A stretch of 5,141 nucleotides of DNA from an uncultured Brevundimonas sp. (GTDB lineage Bacteria; Pseudomonadota; Alphaproteobacteria; Caulobacterales; Caulobacteraceae): positions 1 through 5,141 of the forward strand of contig CAMLNT010000167.1 in assembly GCA_946481425.1 (NCBI GenBank). Reading direction: 5' to 3'. The position numbers were made by a program, and so were the translations under genes. Shown here one piece after another: positions 1-5,141 of this stretch; position 1 is the first letter of the stretch; each line of letters opens with the position of its first letter. A model generated the notes under the pieces. It was not told where the DNA came from and made no database searches. It saw only the letters and a program-made list of their open reading frames with translations.

Positions 1-156
1 CCGCAGGCGGGCGAGCTGATCGGCGAGGCCTGCGTGCTGATGGCCTTCGGCGGCGCCTCTGAGGATCTGGCGCGCATCTGTCACCCGCACCCGACCCGCT
101 CCGAGGCCGTCCGTCAGGCGGCGATGGGCGTCGAGGGCTGGACGATGCAGGCTTAA
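1..156 (+). CDS. lpdA: Dihydrolipoyl dehydrogenase (E3), C-terminal end only
   Basis: This is the last 51 codons of a flavoprotein disulfide reductase, ending in TAA at 154-156; the rest lies left of the window. The E3 subunit re-oxidises the dihydrolipoyl groups of 2-oxo acid dehydrogenase complexes in the cytoplasm and passes electrons to NAD+. The fragment reads through the end of the dimerisation domain. It has the GELIGEA segment, then HPHPT followed by SEAV. In this family the His of HPT (fragment residue 30) and the following Glu (residue 35) form the acid-base pair that acts across the dimer interface, and both are present. The frame is open from base 1 and the fragment ends at a natural C-terminus (WTMQA), so nothing suggests a broken gene. 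Which complex it serves cannot be told from this end. Another member of the same reductase family is possible, but HPHPT-x-SEAV fits E3 best. Confidence 0.87.
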   Translation, partial: PQAGELIGEACVLMAFGGASEDLARICHPHPTRSEAVRQAAMGVEGWTMQA

Positions 157-157
157 G

Positions 158-181
158 AGAGAAGGAGCCGCCCCTATCTCT
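158..181. terminator. Possible weak hairpin between convergent lpdA and protease genes
   Basis: The two genes converge with only 17 bp between their stop codons. An imperfect inverted repeat spans this gap: AGAGA (158-162) pairs with TCTCT (177-181), and AGG (163-165) pairs with CCT (173-175), leaving one bulged A and a 7-base loop. Neither side has a run of Ts, so this is at best a weak bidirectional terminator. The short AT-rich stem could also arise by chance. Confidence 0.2.
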
Positions 182-1136
182 GCGCGGCGCCGGGTCGCGA
201 GCGCGTCGGCGTTCCCAGCCGGACCTCGCGCTCCGGGAAGTCGACGGTCACGCTGTCGAACAGCCGCAGGATGTCCGCGCCGAACAGCATGGCGGGCTGG
301 TCTTCCATGCGCCAGATCCTGAAGGCGTGCAGGTCGCAGAAGACGGTCGGAAGCTCGTTGAGGGTGACGCCGCCCATGCGGATCTGACGCAGGACCGCCA
401 GTTCGCCCATGACGTGCTCGCCCGTGGCCCCGATGACCGGCACGCTCCAGCGGCGGTCGTTGATGTCAGGCCGGCGCGTGGCGACGGAGTTGAACAGCGC
501 CATGTTGCCGATCGAATACTGGCTGCCGCTGTCGATGAAGGCCTGGACCGGGACTCCGTCGGCGTTCACCTGAACCAGCGTGAGCTGCCCGAAGCGCTGA
601 CGGGCGTCGATGGTGACCTCATCATCGAGCCGGCTGCCTCCGGCATAGGACAGGCCCACCCCCCGGCGACGCAGCCGAAGCAGGCCGGCGCGGACATCGA
701 AGGTGACGGCGAACCGGCCCAGGACATCCACGCCGAGAAGTCCGTGCACGCCCAACCGCGAATGCGGGATCACCGGCATCAGGAGATCGCGGAAGGCGCT
801 GTCGCCGACGAACAGGCGGGCGACCCGGACGGTCGGCGTCGGGACGGCTGCAGTCACGCCGTTGACGAGGACCTCAGGTCCCGGCGGAAGGGCAAGTTCG
901 TCGGCCAGTTCGCGCGAGATGGCGGTGCGGTTCGCGCCGGTGTCGACCACGAAGGTATTGCCGACCCGCCCGTTGATTTCGACGGCCACGGCCATGCGCG
1001 TCACGAGGTTGGGCAGGACGTCGAGGGCCGCCTCCGAGATCGGCGGCCGTTCCGGTTCAGGCAGATCCTGGGCGAACGCCGGCGCCGCGACGAGACCCGC
1101 GCTCCCGGCCATCAGCAGGCGTCTGCGATCCAGCAC
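174..1136 (-). CDS. Tat-exported, two-lobed retropepsin-like aspartyl protease
   Basis: The predicted product is a 320-residue periplasmic aspartyl protease of the bacterial retropepsin-like group. The N-terminus reads DRRRLLMAG, then a short hydrophobic stretch ending AFA-Q near residue 22. This is a twin-arginine signal peptide with a signal peptidase I site and no lipobox Cys. Two catalytic motifs follow: DTGA at about residue 65 and DSGS at about residue 202. Each lobe ends in a similar block, GLLGVDVLGRF (about 132-142) and MLFGADILRLF, so the chain looks like an internal duplication with both catalytic Asp residues in one polypeptide. I chose the GTG at 1136 over the ATG at 1151. GGAGGA lies 6 bases before the GTG, whereas nothing like a ribosome binding site precedes the ATG. 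The gene follows xerC on the same strand after 57 bp. The substrate is unknown. Caulobacter PerP, which cleaves PodJ, is a precedent for exported aspartyl proteases in these bacteria, but I do not claim orthology. Confidence 0.82.
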   Translation of the reverse strand: MLDRRRLLMAGSAGLVAAPAFAQDLPEPERPPISEAALDVLPNLVTRMAVAVEINGRVGNTFVVDTGANRTAISRELADELALPPGPEVLVNGVTAAVPTPTVRVARLFVGDSAFRDLLMPVIPHSRLGVHGLLGVDVLGRFAVTFDVRAGLLRLRRRGVGLSYAGGSRLDDEVTIDARQRFGQLTLVQVNADGVPVQAFIDSGSQYSIGNMALFNSVATRRPDINDRRWSVPVIGATGEHVMGELAVLRQIRMGGVTLNELPTVFCDLHAFRIWRMEDQPAMLFGADILRLFDSVTVDFPEREVRLGTPTRSRPGAAQR

Positions 1137-1142
1137 GCCAAG

Positions 1143-1148
1143 TCCTCC
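1143..1148 (-). promoter_or_regulatory. Ribosome binding site that decides the protease start
   Basis: GGAGGA on the minus strand is followed by six bases (CTTGGC) and then GTG at 1136-1134. The match to the 16S tail is strong and the spacing is ideal. It lies inside the reading frame that starts at the upstream ATG (1151), so the longer start would bury it in coding sequence. The GTG also makes the twin-arginine motif begin at residue 3, as is usual for short Tat n-regions. Confidence 0.7.
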
Positions 1149-1193
1149 CATACCGACGGTGGGCCGCGATTGGGGCGGGATAAGGGCGGTCTT

Positions 1194-2108
1194 TCAGGCC
1201 CGGGGATGGGCCTGGGTGTAGGCGGCCAGGAGCCGCGCAGCGTCGACGGCGGTGTATTTCTGGGTGGTCGACAGGGAGGCGTGGCCGAGCAGTTCCTGGA
1301 TGGACCGCAGGTCGGCGCCGGCGCCGAGCAGATGGGTCGCGAAACTGTGGCGAAGCGCGTGCGGCGTGGTCGAGGCGGGCAGGCCTAGCCGGCCCCTCAG
1401 GTGCTGGACGGCGGCCTGGACGTGGCGGGGCGTGAGCGGGCCGCCGCGTTTGGCGCGGAATAGCGGGTCGGCGCCGGTCGAGGGCCAGGGGGTCGCGCGG
1501 CGGTAGGCTTCGACGGCCTCTGTGACGGCGGGCAGAACCGGCACGATGCGGGTCTTGGAGCCCTTGCCGAGGATGCGGAGCGAGGCGCCCAGCGGCGCGT
1601 CCGCGCCGGTCAGGGACAGGGCCTCGGAAATGCGCAGGCCGCAGCCGTAGAGGAGCGACAGAACGGCATGGTCGCGGGCGGCCTCCCACGGGTCGAGGTC
1701 CGGATCGAGGTCCGGCTCGGCGAGCAGGCCCAGCGCCTGGTCCTCGGTGACGGGGCGCGGCAGGGAGGGCTTCACGCGCGGGCCGCGGACGAGCGCGACT
1801 TCCGGGGCGGCCTTGCCCAAGCGGGTGTCGAGGAAGCGGTGGAATGCGCGGATTGCCGACAAGGTCTGGCTGAGCGAGCGGGCGGACAGGCCGTGGTCCC
1901 CGGCTCGACGGGCCGCGAGGTGGGCGCGGATCTCGGCGGCGCGGACGCCGCCCAGGCCGTCGAGCGACACCGGCTCGCCCCGGTGCTGTTCGAGAAAGGC
2001 GACATAGCCACGCGCGATGCGGCCGTAGGCCTCGACCGTGCGGGGGGACGATCGGCGCTCATGGACCAGCCAGTCCAGCCAGGCCTGAACGGCCTGGTCG
2101 GCGGTCAT
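1194..2108 (-). CDS. xerC: Tyrosine recombinase XerC (chromosome dimer resolution)
   Basis: A 304-residue tyrosine recombinase, the normal length for XerC/XerD. With XerD it cuts and rejoins DNA at dif to resolve chromosome dimers at division. The N-terminal core-binding domain covers about residues 1-105, including the RSLSQTLSAIRAFHRFL helix region. The catalytic domain follows from about 119. The whole catalytic set is visible: Arg159 in YGCGLRISEAL, Lys182 in GKGSK, His250 and Arg253 in HALRH, His276 in LLGHASLSTTQ and the nucleophile Tyr285 in KYT. The ATG at 2108 overlaps the DUF484 stop in ATGA with no strong ribosome binding site, so translation is probably coupled. The frame stays open upstream to 2255, but those 49 residues are Arg/Gly-rich and lie inside the DUF484 gene. 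A 12-bp tandem repeat adds DLDP twice at about residues 133-140, in the interdomain linker. XerC rather than XerD is inferred from the DUF484 neighbour. A phage or plasmid integrase is unlikely in this context. Confidence 0.88.
   Translation of the reverse strand: MTADQAVQAWLDWLVHERRSSPRTVEAYGRIARGYVAFLEQHRGEPVSLDGLGGVRAAEIRAHLAARRAGDHGLSARSLSQTLSAIRAFHRFLDTRLGKAAPEVALVRGPRVKPSLPRPVTEDQALGLLAEPDLDPDLDPWEAARDHAVLSLLYGCGLRISEALSLTGADAPLGASLRILGKGSKTRIVPVLPAVTEAVEAYRRATPWPSTGADPLFRAKRGGPLTPRHVQAAVQHLRGRLGLPASTTPHALRHSFATHLLGAGADLRSIQELLGHASLSTTQKYTAVDAARLLAAYTQAHPRA
1693..1716. repeat. 12-bp tandem duplication inside xerC
   Basis: TCGAGGTCCGG plus A, then TCGAGGTCCGG plus C: two direct copies of a 12-base unit differing only at the last base. 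The unit is a multiple of three, so the frame is kept and the protein gains a repeated acidic Asp-Leu-Asp-Pro. It falls in the linker between the core-binding and catalytic domains, where length variation is likely to be tolerated. Replication slippage is the simplest explanation. Confidence 0.85.
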
Positions 2109-2803
2109 GCTGCGGGGTCCAGCACCGGCCAGCGGTCGGCGACCCGCTCGACCACGCGGGTCACGAAGGCGATCAGCTCCGAGCCCATCTCGGGCGTGAA
2201 GCCCTCCGAATCCGACGAGCCGAAGGCGACCAGGGCGTCGCGGGCCCCGTTCCACAGGGCCATGCGGACGAGGGCCATGCTCTGGACGTCGTCGGCGCGG
2301 CCGCCAAAGAGGCTTTCGCCGGCCTCGACCGGGCCGAGCCGTTGCAGGCCGTGCTCGCCGACGAGCCGGGCGACCGAGCCGGGCTCCAGCAGGCGCCAGC
2401 CGAAGGGCGCGCCGCCGGGCTTTTCCAGGCAGATGGCGGCGGTGGCCAAGCCAAACCGCGCCTGGCAGGCGTGATCCAGACGGGTGGCCAGATCGGTGTG
2501 GTTGCGGGCCTCGAGCAGGTCGAGCGCGGTGACGTGCGTCTGGGCCTGTGCGGCGAAGTTGGCGCGCGCGACATGCTCGACGGCGCGACGGGCGCCGCTT
2601 TCGCGCTTCACAGCCGCTTCCAGCCGCGACAGGGCGGCCGTGCCGAAGGAGACGACGTTGTCGACGGGCTTCAGGCCAAGCTCATTGAGCAGCTCGTGGT
2701 CGGCCAGAAGATGCTCGGGATGGGCCCTGAGCCAGGCGCGCAGATCCGGCCACAGACCCGGCTGGGTCTCCCCCTCCCTCGTCTCGCGCTCCGCCCCGCC
2801 CAC
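2105..2803 (-). CDS. DUF484 family protein, partner gene of xerC
   Basis: A 232-residue cytoplasmic protein of the DUF484 family. The N-terminal part has the family's helical signature, WLRAHPEHLLADHELLNELG (about 25-44), resembling the usual 'L..HP.FL..HPELL..L' wording. A long helical stretch rich in Arg, Glu and Ala (about 60-105) may form a coiled coil. The C-terminal half (about 110-225) resembles a GAF-like alpha/beta fold. No catalytic motif, signal peptide or membrane segment is visible, and the biochemical role is not established. In gammaproteobacteria a member of this family (yigA in E. coli) lies directly upstream of xerC. The same pairing is kept here with a 4-base ATGA overlap, which argues for a shared operon and perhaps a linked function. 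The start is a GTG 11 bases after the tal stop, with AGGGGA seven bases upstream of it. The family call rests on wording and gene order. Confidence 0.8.
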   Translation of the reverse strand: MGGAERETREGETQPGLWPDLRAWLRAHPEHLLADHELLNELGLKPVDNVVSFGTAALSRLEAAVKRESGARRAVEHVARANFAAQAQTHVTALDLLEARNHTDLATRLDHACQARFGLATAAICLEKPGGAPFGWRLLEPGSVARLVGEHGLQRLGPVEAGESLFGGRADDVQSMALVRMALWNGARDALVAFGSSDSEGFTPEMGSELIAFVTRVVERVADRWPVLDPAA

Positions 2804-2810
2804 CTGGCAA

Positions 2811-2816
2811 TCCCCT
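2811..2816 (-). promoter_or_regulatory. Ribosome binding site of the DUF484 gene, overlapping the tal stop
   Basis: Minus-strand AGGGGA overlaps the last two bases of the tal TAG stop (the sequence runs TAGGGGA). It is followed by seven bases and the GTG at 2803. This supports the GTG start and shows tal and the DUF484 gene are packed as one transcription unit, where terminating ribosomes could promote re-initiation. Confidence 0.65.
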
Positions 2817-3465
2817 AGATCGTCTGGCCGGTCGCGGCCCAGTCCTTCAGGAAAGCATCAAGCCCCTTGTCGGTTAAGGGGTGTTTGACGAGAGCCGAGA
2901 AGGTCTCGGGCGGAAGGGTCGCGGCGTCGGCGCCGGCGAGAGCCGCGCCGGTCACATGGGCCACGTTGCGCAGCGATGCGGCCAGGATCGACGTATCGAA
3001 GCCGTACTGGTCGTAGATGGCGCGAATCTCGTGCAGCAGCTCGAGGCCGTCGGCGCCGTGGTCGTCCAGGCGGCCGACGAAGGGCGAGACGAAGGTCGCG
3101 CCGGCCTTGGCGGCCAGCAGGGCCTGGGCGGCGGAGAAGCACAGGGTGACGTTGGTCGAGATGCCCTCGGCCTTGAAGGCGGCGGTCGCCCTGAGGCCGT
3201 CCATCGTCAGGGGCAGCTTGACGACGACATTGTCGGCGATGGCGGCAAGCGTCTTGCCTTCGCGCAGCATGGTCGCGGTGTCGGTTCCGGCGACCTCGGC
3301 GGAGATCGGCCCCTCGACGGCTGCGCAAATCTCGGCGATGACCTCCTTGATGGGCCGGCCGGACTTGGCGATGAGCGTGGGATTGGTGGTGACCCCGTCC
3401 ACGAGGCCCGTGGCGGCGAGATCCTTGATGAGCGCGGTGTCGGCGCTGTCGATGAAGAGTTTCAT
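2815..3465 (-). CDS. tal: Transaldolase, small TalC/MipB-type
   Basis: A complete 216-residue protein of the short transaldolase/fructose-6-phosphate aldolase family, which is usually about 215-220 residues. Transaldolase moves a dihydroxyacetone unit from sedoheptulose 7-phosphate to glyceraldehyde 3-phosphate in the non-oxidative pentose phosphate pathway, through a Schiff base on lysine. Visible signatures are the N-terminal [20 protein letters not shown] (26-36), the Schiff-base Lys83 in [17 protein letters not shown] (104-111) and SPFVGRLDD (127-135). Two residues favour transaldolase over fructose-6-phosphate aldolase: Glu57 where E. coli FsaA has Gln59, and Phe129 where FsaA has Tyr131. 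The start is fixed by the family's N-terminus. No ribosome binding site precedes it. The reading frame continues far upstream only because the antisense of priA happens to be open. It is the first gene of the tal-DUF484-xerC run and is divergent from priA. Confidence 0.93.
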   Translation of the reverse strand: MKLFIDSADTALIKDLAATGLVDGVTTNPTLIAKSGRPIKEVIAEICAAVEGPISAEVAGTDTATMLREGKTLAAIADNVVVKLPLTMDGLRATAAFKAEGISTNVTLCFSAAQALLAAKAGATFVSPFVGRLDDHGADGLELLHEIRAIYDQYGFDTSILAASLRNVAHVTGAALAGADAATLPPETFSALVKHPLTDKGLDAFLKDWAATGQTI

Positions 3466-3473
3466 GGGACCAG

Positions 3474-3498
3474 TTTGTAGCGCCGCCGATAGAGCGAA
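3474..3498 (-). promoter_or_regulatory. Candidate promoter for tal, giving a leaderless transcript
   Basis: On the minus strand, GCTACAAA (3481-3474) matches seven of eight positions of the Caulobacter housekeeping -10 consensus GCTANAWC as I recall it. A weak -35-like TTCGCTC (3498-3492) lies ten bases upstream. The -10 ends eight bases before the tal ATG at 3465, so transcription would start at or next to the start codon. That fits the lack of a ribosome binding site there. The -35 is poor, so this remains a candidate. Confidence 0.35.
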
Positions 3499-3500
3499 GC

Positions 3501-3506
3501 GAGGGG
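3501..3506 (+). promoter_or_regulatory. Ribosome binding site of priA
   Basis: GAGGGG ends four bases before the ATG at 3511; counted from the core GAGG, the spacing is six. An in-frame TAG at 3490-3492 with no start codon between it and 3511 makes this ATG the only possible start. The 45-bp gap between priA and tal must hold the priA translation signal and, unless promoters lie within the genes, both promoters. Confidence 0.6.
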
Positions 3507-3510
3507 CGCG

Positions 3511-5141
3511 ATGAAGGTCGCGTCCGTCCTGCTGCCGCTGCCCCTGCCTGAGGCGTTCGACTATGGCGTGCCGGAGGGCTGGGACCTGTCGGCGGGCGAT
3601 CACGTCGTCGTGCCGCTGGGACCGCGCAAGGTGCGCGGACTGGTGTCGGAGGTGCGCGAGGTCACGGGGTCGAACCGCAAGCTGCGGGAGATCGAAGGCG
3701 TCGTCGACGACCCGTCGGTGCCGCAGCGGTCGATGGATTTCCTGGAGTGGGCCGCGCGCTGGACCCTTACGCCGCCGGGCGAGATGGCGTTTCTGGTGAC
3801 GCGGGGGCTGAGGAGCGGGCCGCCGCGCGCCGAGCGGCGGATTCGTCGGGTCGCCGGGCGTGAGCCCGCGCGGGCGACCGAGGCGCGCAGCCGGGTGCTG
3901 GCGACGCTGGGCGAGGACGAGGCGGCGTCCATGGCCGATCTGGCGCGGGCGGCGGGTGTTTCGGGCGGAGTGGTGAAGGGCTTGATCGACGAAGGCGTGC
4001 TGGAAGCGGTCGCCCTGAGTGTCGGCGCGCCCTATGGGCGGCCTGACCCGGATCACCGACCGGCGACGTTGAGCCCGGATCAGGGGGCCGCGGCGCGGCG
4101 GGTGTCGGAGGCGCTGGACAGCCGGGCCTTCCGGCCGATCCTGCTGGACGGGGTGACCGGTTCGGGCAAGACCGAGGTGTATCTGGAGGCGGTGGCGCAT
4201 CTGCTGCGGCGCGAGCCTGAAGCGCAGGTGCTGATCCTGCTGCCCGAGATCGCCCTGACCCAGGCGGTGATCCGGCGCATCGCGGACCGCTTCGGGGCCG
4301 AGCCTGCCGAGTGGCATTCCAACGTCGCGCCGCCGCTCCGACGACAGGTCTGGGAAGGCGTGCGGTCCGGCGAGGCGCGGATCGTGGTCGGCGCGCGGTC
4401 GGCGCTGTTCCTCCCGTTCGTCAGCTTGCGAATGATCGTGGTGGACGAGGAGCACGACGGGTCGTTCAAGCAGGAAGAAGGCATCGTCTATCACGCGCGC
4501 GACCTGGCGGTTGCGCGGGCGAGCCTGGAGGCGGCGACGGTGGTGCTCGCCTCGGCGACGCCGTCGCTGGAGACCCTGACCAACGCCGAGACGGGGCGCT
4601 ACGAATGGGTTCGGCTGTCGGCGCGGCACGGGACGGCGGTGCTGCCGGATATCGAACTGGTCGACCTGAGGGAGACGCCGCCCGAGAAGGGACAGTGGCT
4701 GTCGCCGCCGCTGGTCGAGGCCATGGTCGAGACCCTGGCGAGGGGGGAGCAGACCCTGTTGTTCCTGAACCGGCGGGGCTATGCGCCGGTGGTGCTGTGC
4801 AAGGCCTGCGGCCAGCGGATGACGGCGCCGGATTCGGACTCCTGGCTGGTCGAGCATCGCTACACGGGGCGGCTGGTCTGTCACCTGACGGGCTTCTCCA
4901 TGCCCAAGCCGAAACACTGTCCCTACTGCGGGGCCGAGGACACGCTGGTGTCGATCGGGCCGGGGGTCGAGCGGATCGCCGAGGAGGTGGCCGAGCGGTT
5001 CCCCGAGGCGCGGGTGGCGGTGTTTTCGTCGGACACGGCTCCGGACGCCGGCTCGGCGCGCGAGCTGGTCCGGCGGATGGCCGAAGGCGAGATCGATGTG
5101 CTGGTGGCGACCCAGGCCGCGGCCAAGGGGCATAACTTCCC
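3511..5141 (+). CDS. priA: Primosomal protein N' (PriA replication-restart helicase), 5' part
   Basis: The first 543 codons of PriA, cut by the window edge; E. coli PriA is about 730 residues. PriA recognises stalled forks and D-loops and starts reloading of the replicative helicase. The N-terminal 3'-end-binding domain opens with [16 protein letters not shown], including Asp17, which contacts the 3' end in E. coli PriA. A winged-helix region follows at about 121-170. Helicase motifs are intact: Walker [10 protein letters not shown] (214-222, Lys220), GARSALF, DEEH (312-315), SATPSLET (348-355), FLNRRGYAP (418-426) and [10 protein letters not shown] (534-543). The zinc region is unusual. Cys430, 433, 470 and 473 are kept, but three positions of the other cysteine quartet are Ala439, Ser442 and Thr460, leaving only Cys457. 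Sequence around the substitutions is well ordered and the frame is open throughout, so this does not look like decay. Confidence 0.95.
   Translation, partial: MKVASVLLPLPLPEAFDYGVPEGWDLSAGDHVVVPLGPRKVRGLVSEVREVTGSNRKLREIEGVVDDPSVPQRSMDFLEWAARWTLTPPGEMAFLVTRGLRSGPPRAERRIRRVAGREPARATEARSRVLATLGEDEAASMADLARAAGVSGGVVKGLIDEGVLEAVALSVGAPYGRPDPDHRPATLSPDQGAAARRVSEALDSRAFRPILLDGVTGSGKTEVYLEAVAHLLRREPEAQVLILLPEIALTQAVIRRIADRFGAEPAEWHSNVAPPLRRQVWEGVRSGEARIVVGARSALFLPFVSLRMIVVDEEHDGSFKQEEGIVYHARDLAVARASLEAATVVLASATPSLETLTNAETGRYEWVRLSARHGTAVLPDIELVDLRETPPEKGQWLSPPLVEAMVETLARGEQTLLFLNRRGYAPVVLCKACGQRMTAPDSDSWLVEHRYTGRLVCHLTGFSMPKPKHCPYCGAEDTLVSIGPGVERIAEEVAERFPEARVAVFSSDTAPDAGSARELVRRMAEGEIDVLVATQAAAKGHNF

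Noticed and set aside
1137..1193. A promoter or terminator between xerC and the protease gene.
   Set aside because: I see no convincing -35/-10 pair and no hairpin with a T run. Whether the protease shares the xerC transcript is left open.
327..1388. A 353-residue plus-strand open frame opposite the protease and the end of xerC.
   Set aside because: It spans two real minus-strand genes and the gap between them, has an Arg/Gly/Asp-rich composition and no recognisable motif.
2109..2255. A 49-residue N-terminal extension of XerC.
   Set aside because: The extra residues are Arg/Gly-rich, lie wholly inside the DUF484 gene in another frame, and would make XerC longer than its family. The ATG in the ATGA overlap gives the normal 304 residues.
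1668..2474. A 268-residue plus-strand open frame opposite xerC and the DUF484 gene.
   Set aside because: It crosses the boundary of two well-supported minus-strand genes and has low-complexity composition typical of shadow frames.
3463..3510. A sigma-70-type promoter for priA in the divergent gap (TTCATGG with CGATAGAG).
   Set aside because: Both elements match the consensus poorly, and a similar score would be expected by chance in this sequence. Only the ribosome binding site is supported.
3466..5133. A very long minus-strand open frame antisense to priA that runs in frame into tal, as if tal had a 550-residue N-terminal extension.
   Set aside because: The translation is dominated by Arg, Pro, His and Gln with no domain. 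The opposite strand carries an unmistakable PriA with all helicase motifs, and the family N-terminus MKLFIDSAD starts at 3465. It is a high-GC antisense artefact.
1..5141. A mobile element, dif site, CRISPR array, tRNA or small RNA gene, or a new defence-type system.
   Set aside because: xerC here sits in a conserved housekeeping context with no integrase-type att repeats. I saw no AT-rich dif-like palindrome, no spaced repeats and no tRNA-like fold. All stretches longer than 60 bases are covered by well-recognised genes.

Overview
The window is very GC-rich, with G or C at nearly every third codon position. It looks like a piece of an alphaproteobacterial chromosome. The wording of the dihydrolipoyl dehydrogenase tail, the PriA zinc region and the xerC/DUF484/transaldolase arrangement point to Caulobacterales, possibly Brevundimonas or a relative. 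This assignment rests on recognising protein sequences, not on a search.

Layout from left to right. (1) The last 51 codons of a dihydrolipoyl dehydrogenase gene on the + strand (1-156). (2) Facing it after 17 bp, a minus-strand gene for a Tat-exported, two-lobed retropepsin-like aspartyl protease (174-1136, with the start moved to a GTG). (3) A tight minus-strand cluster that reads tal (2815-3465), then a DUF484 gene (2105-2803), then xerC (1194-2108). The tal-DUF484 gap is 11 bp, and the DUF484 stop overlaps the xerC start in an ATGA. The protease follows xerC on the same strand and may be co-transcribed. (4) Divergent from tal across 45 bp, the first 543 codons of priA on the + strand (3511 to the edge).

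Two themes sit together. Chromosome maintenance is represented by PriA, the replication-restart helicase, and XerC, the recombinase that resolves chromosome dimers, with its usual DUF484 neighbour. Central carbon metabolism is represented by the transaldolase and the edge of the lipoamide dehydrogenase. The protease is a cell-envelope protein with no obvious functional link to the others.

The region is mostly ordinary core genome. I see no mobile element, CRISPR array, RNA gene or new defence-like system. The most notable points are: a PriA zinc domain that keeps one complete four-cysteine site but has lost three of the four cysteines of the other; a transaldolase gene without a ribosome binding site, with a promoter-like element placed so that its mRNA could be leaderless; and a duplicated retropepsin with two catalytic Asp motifs in one exported chain. 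Several long reading frames antisense to the real genes are artefacts of base composition.
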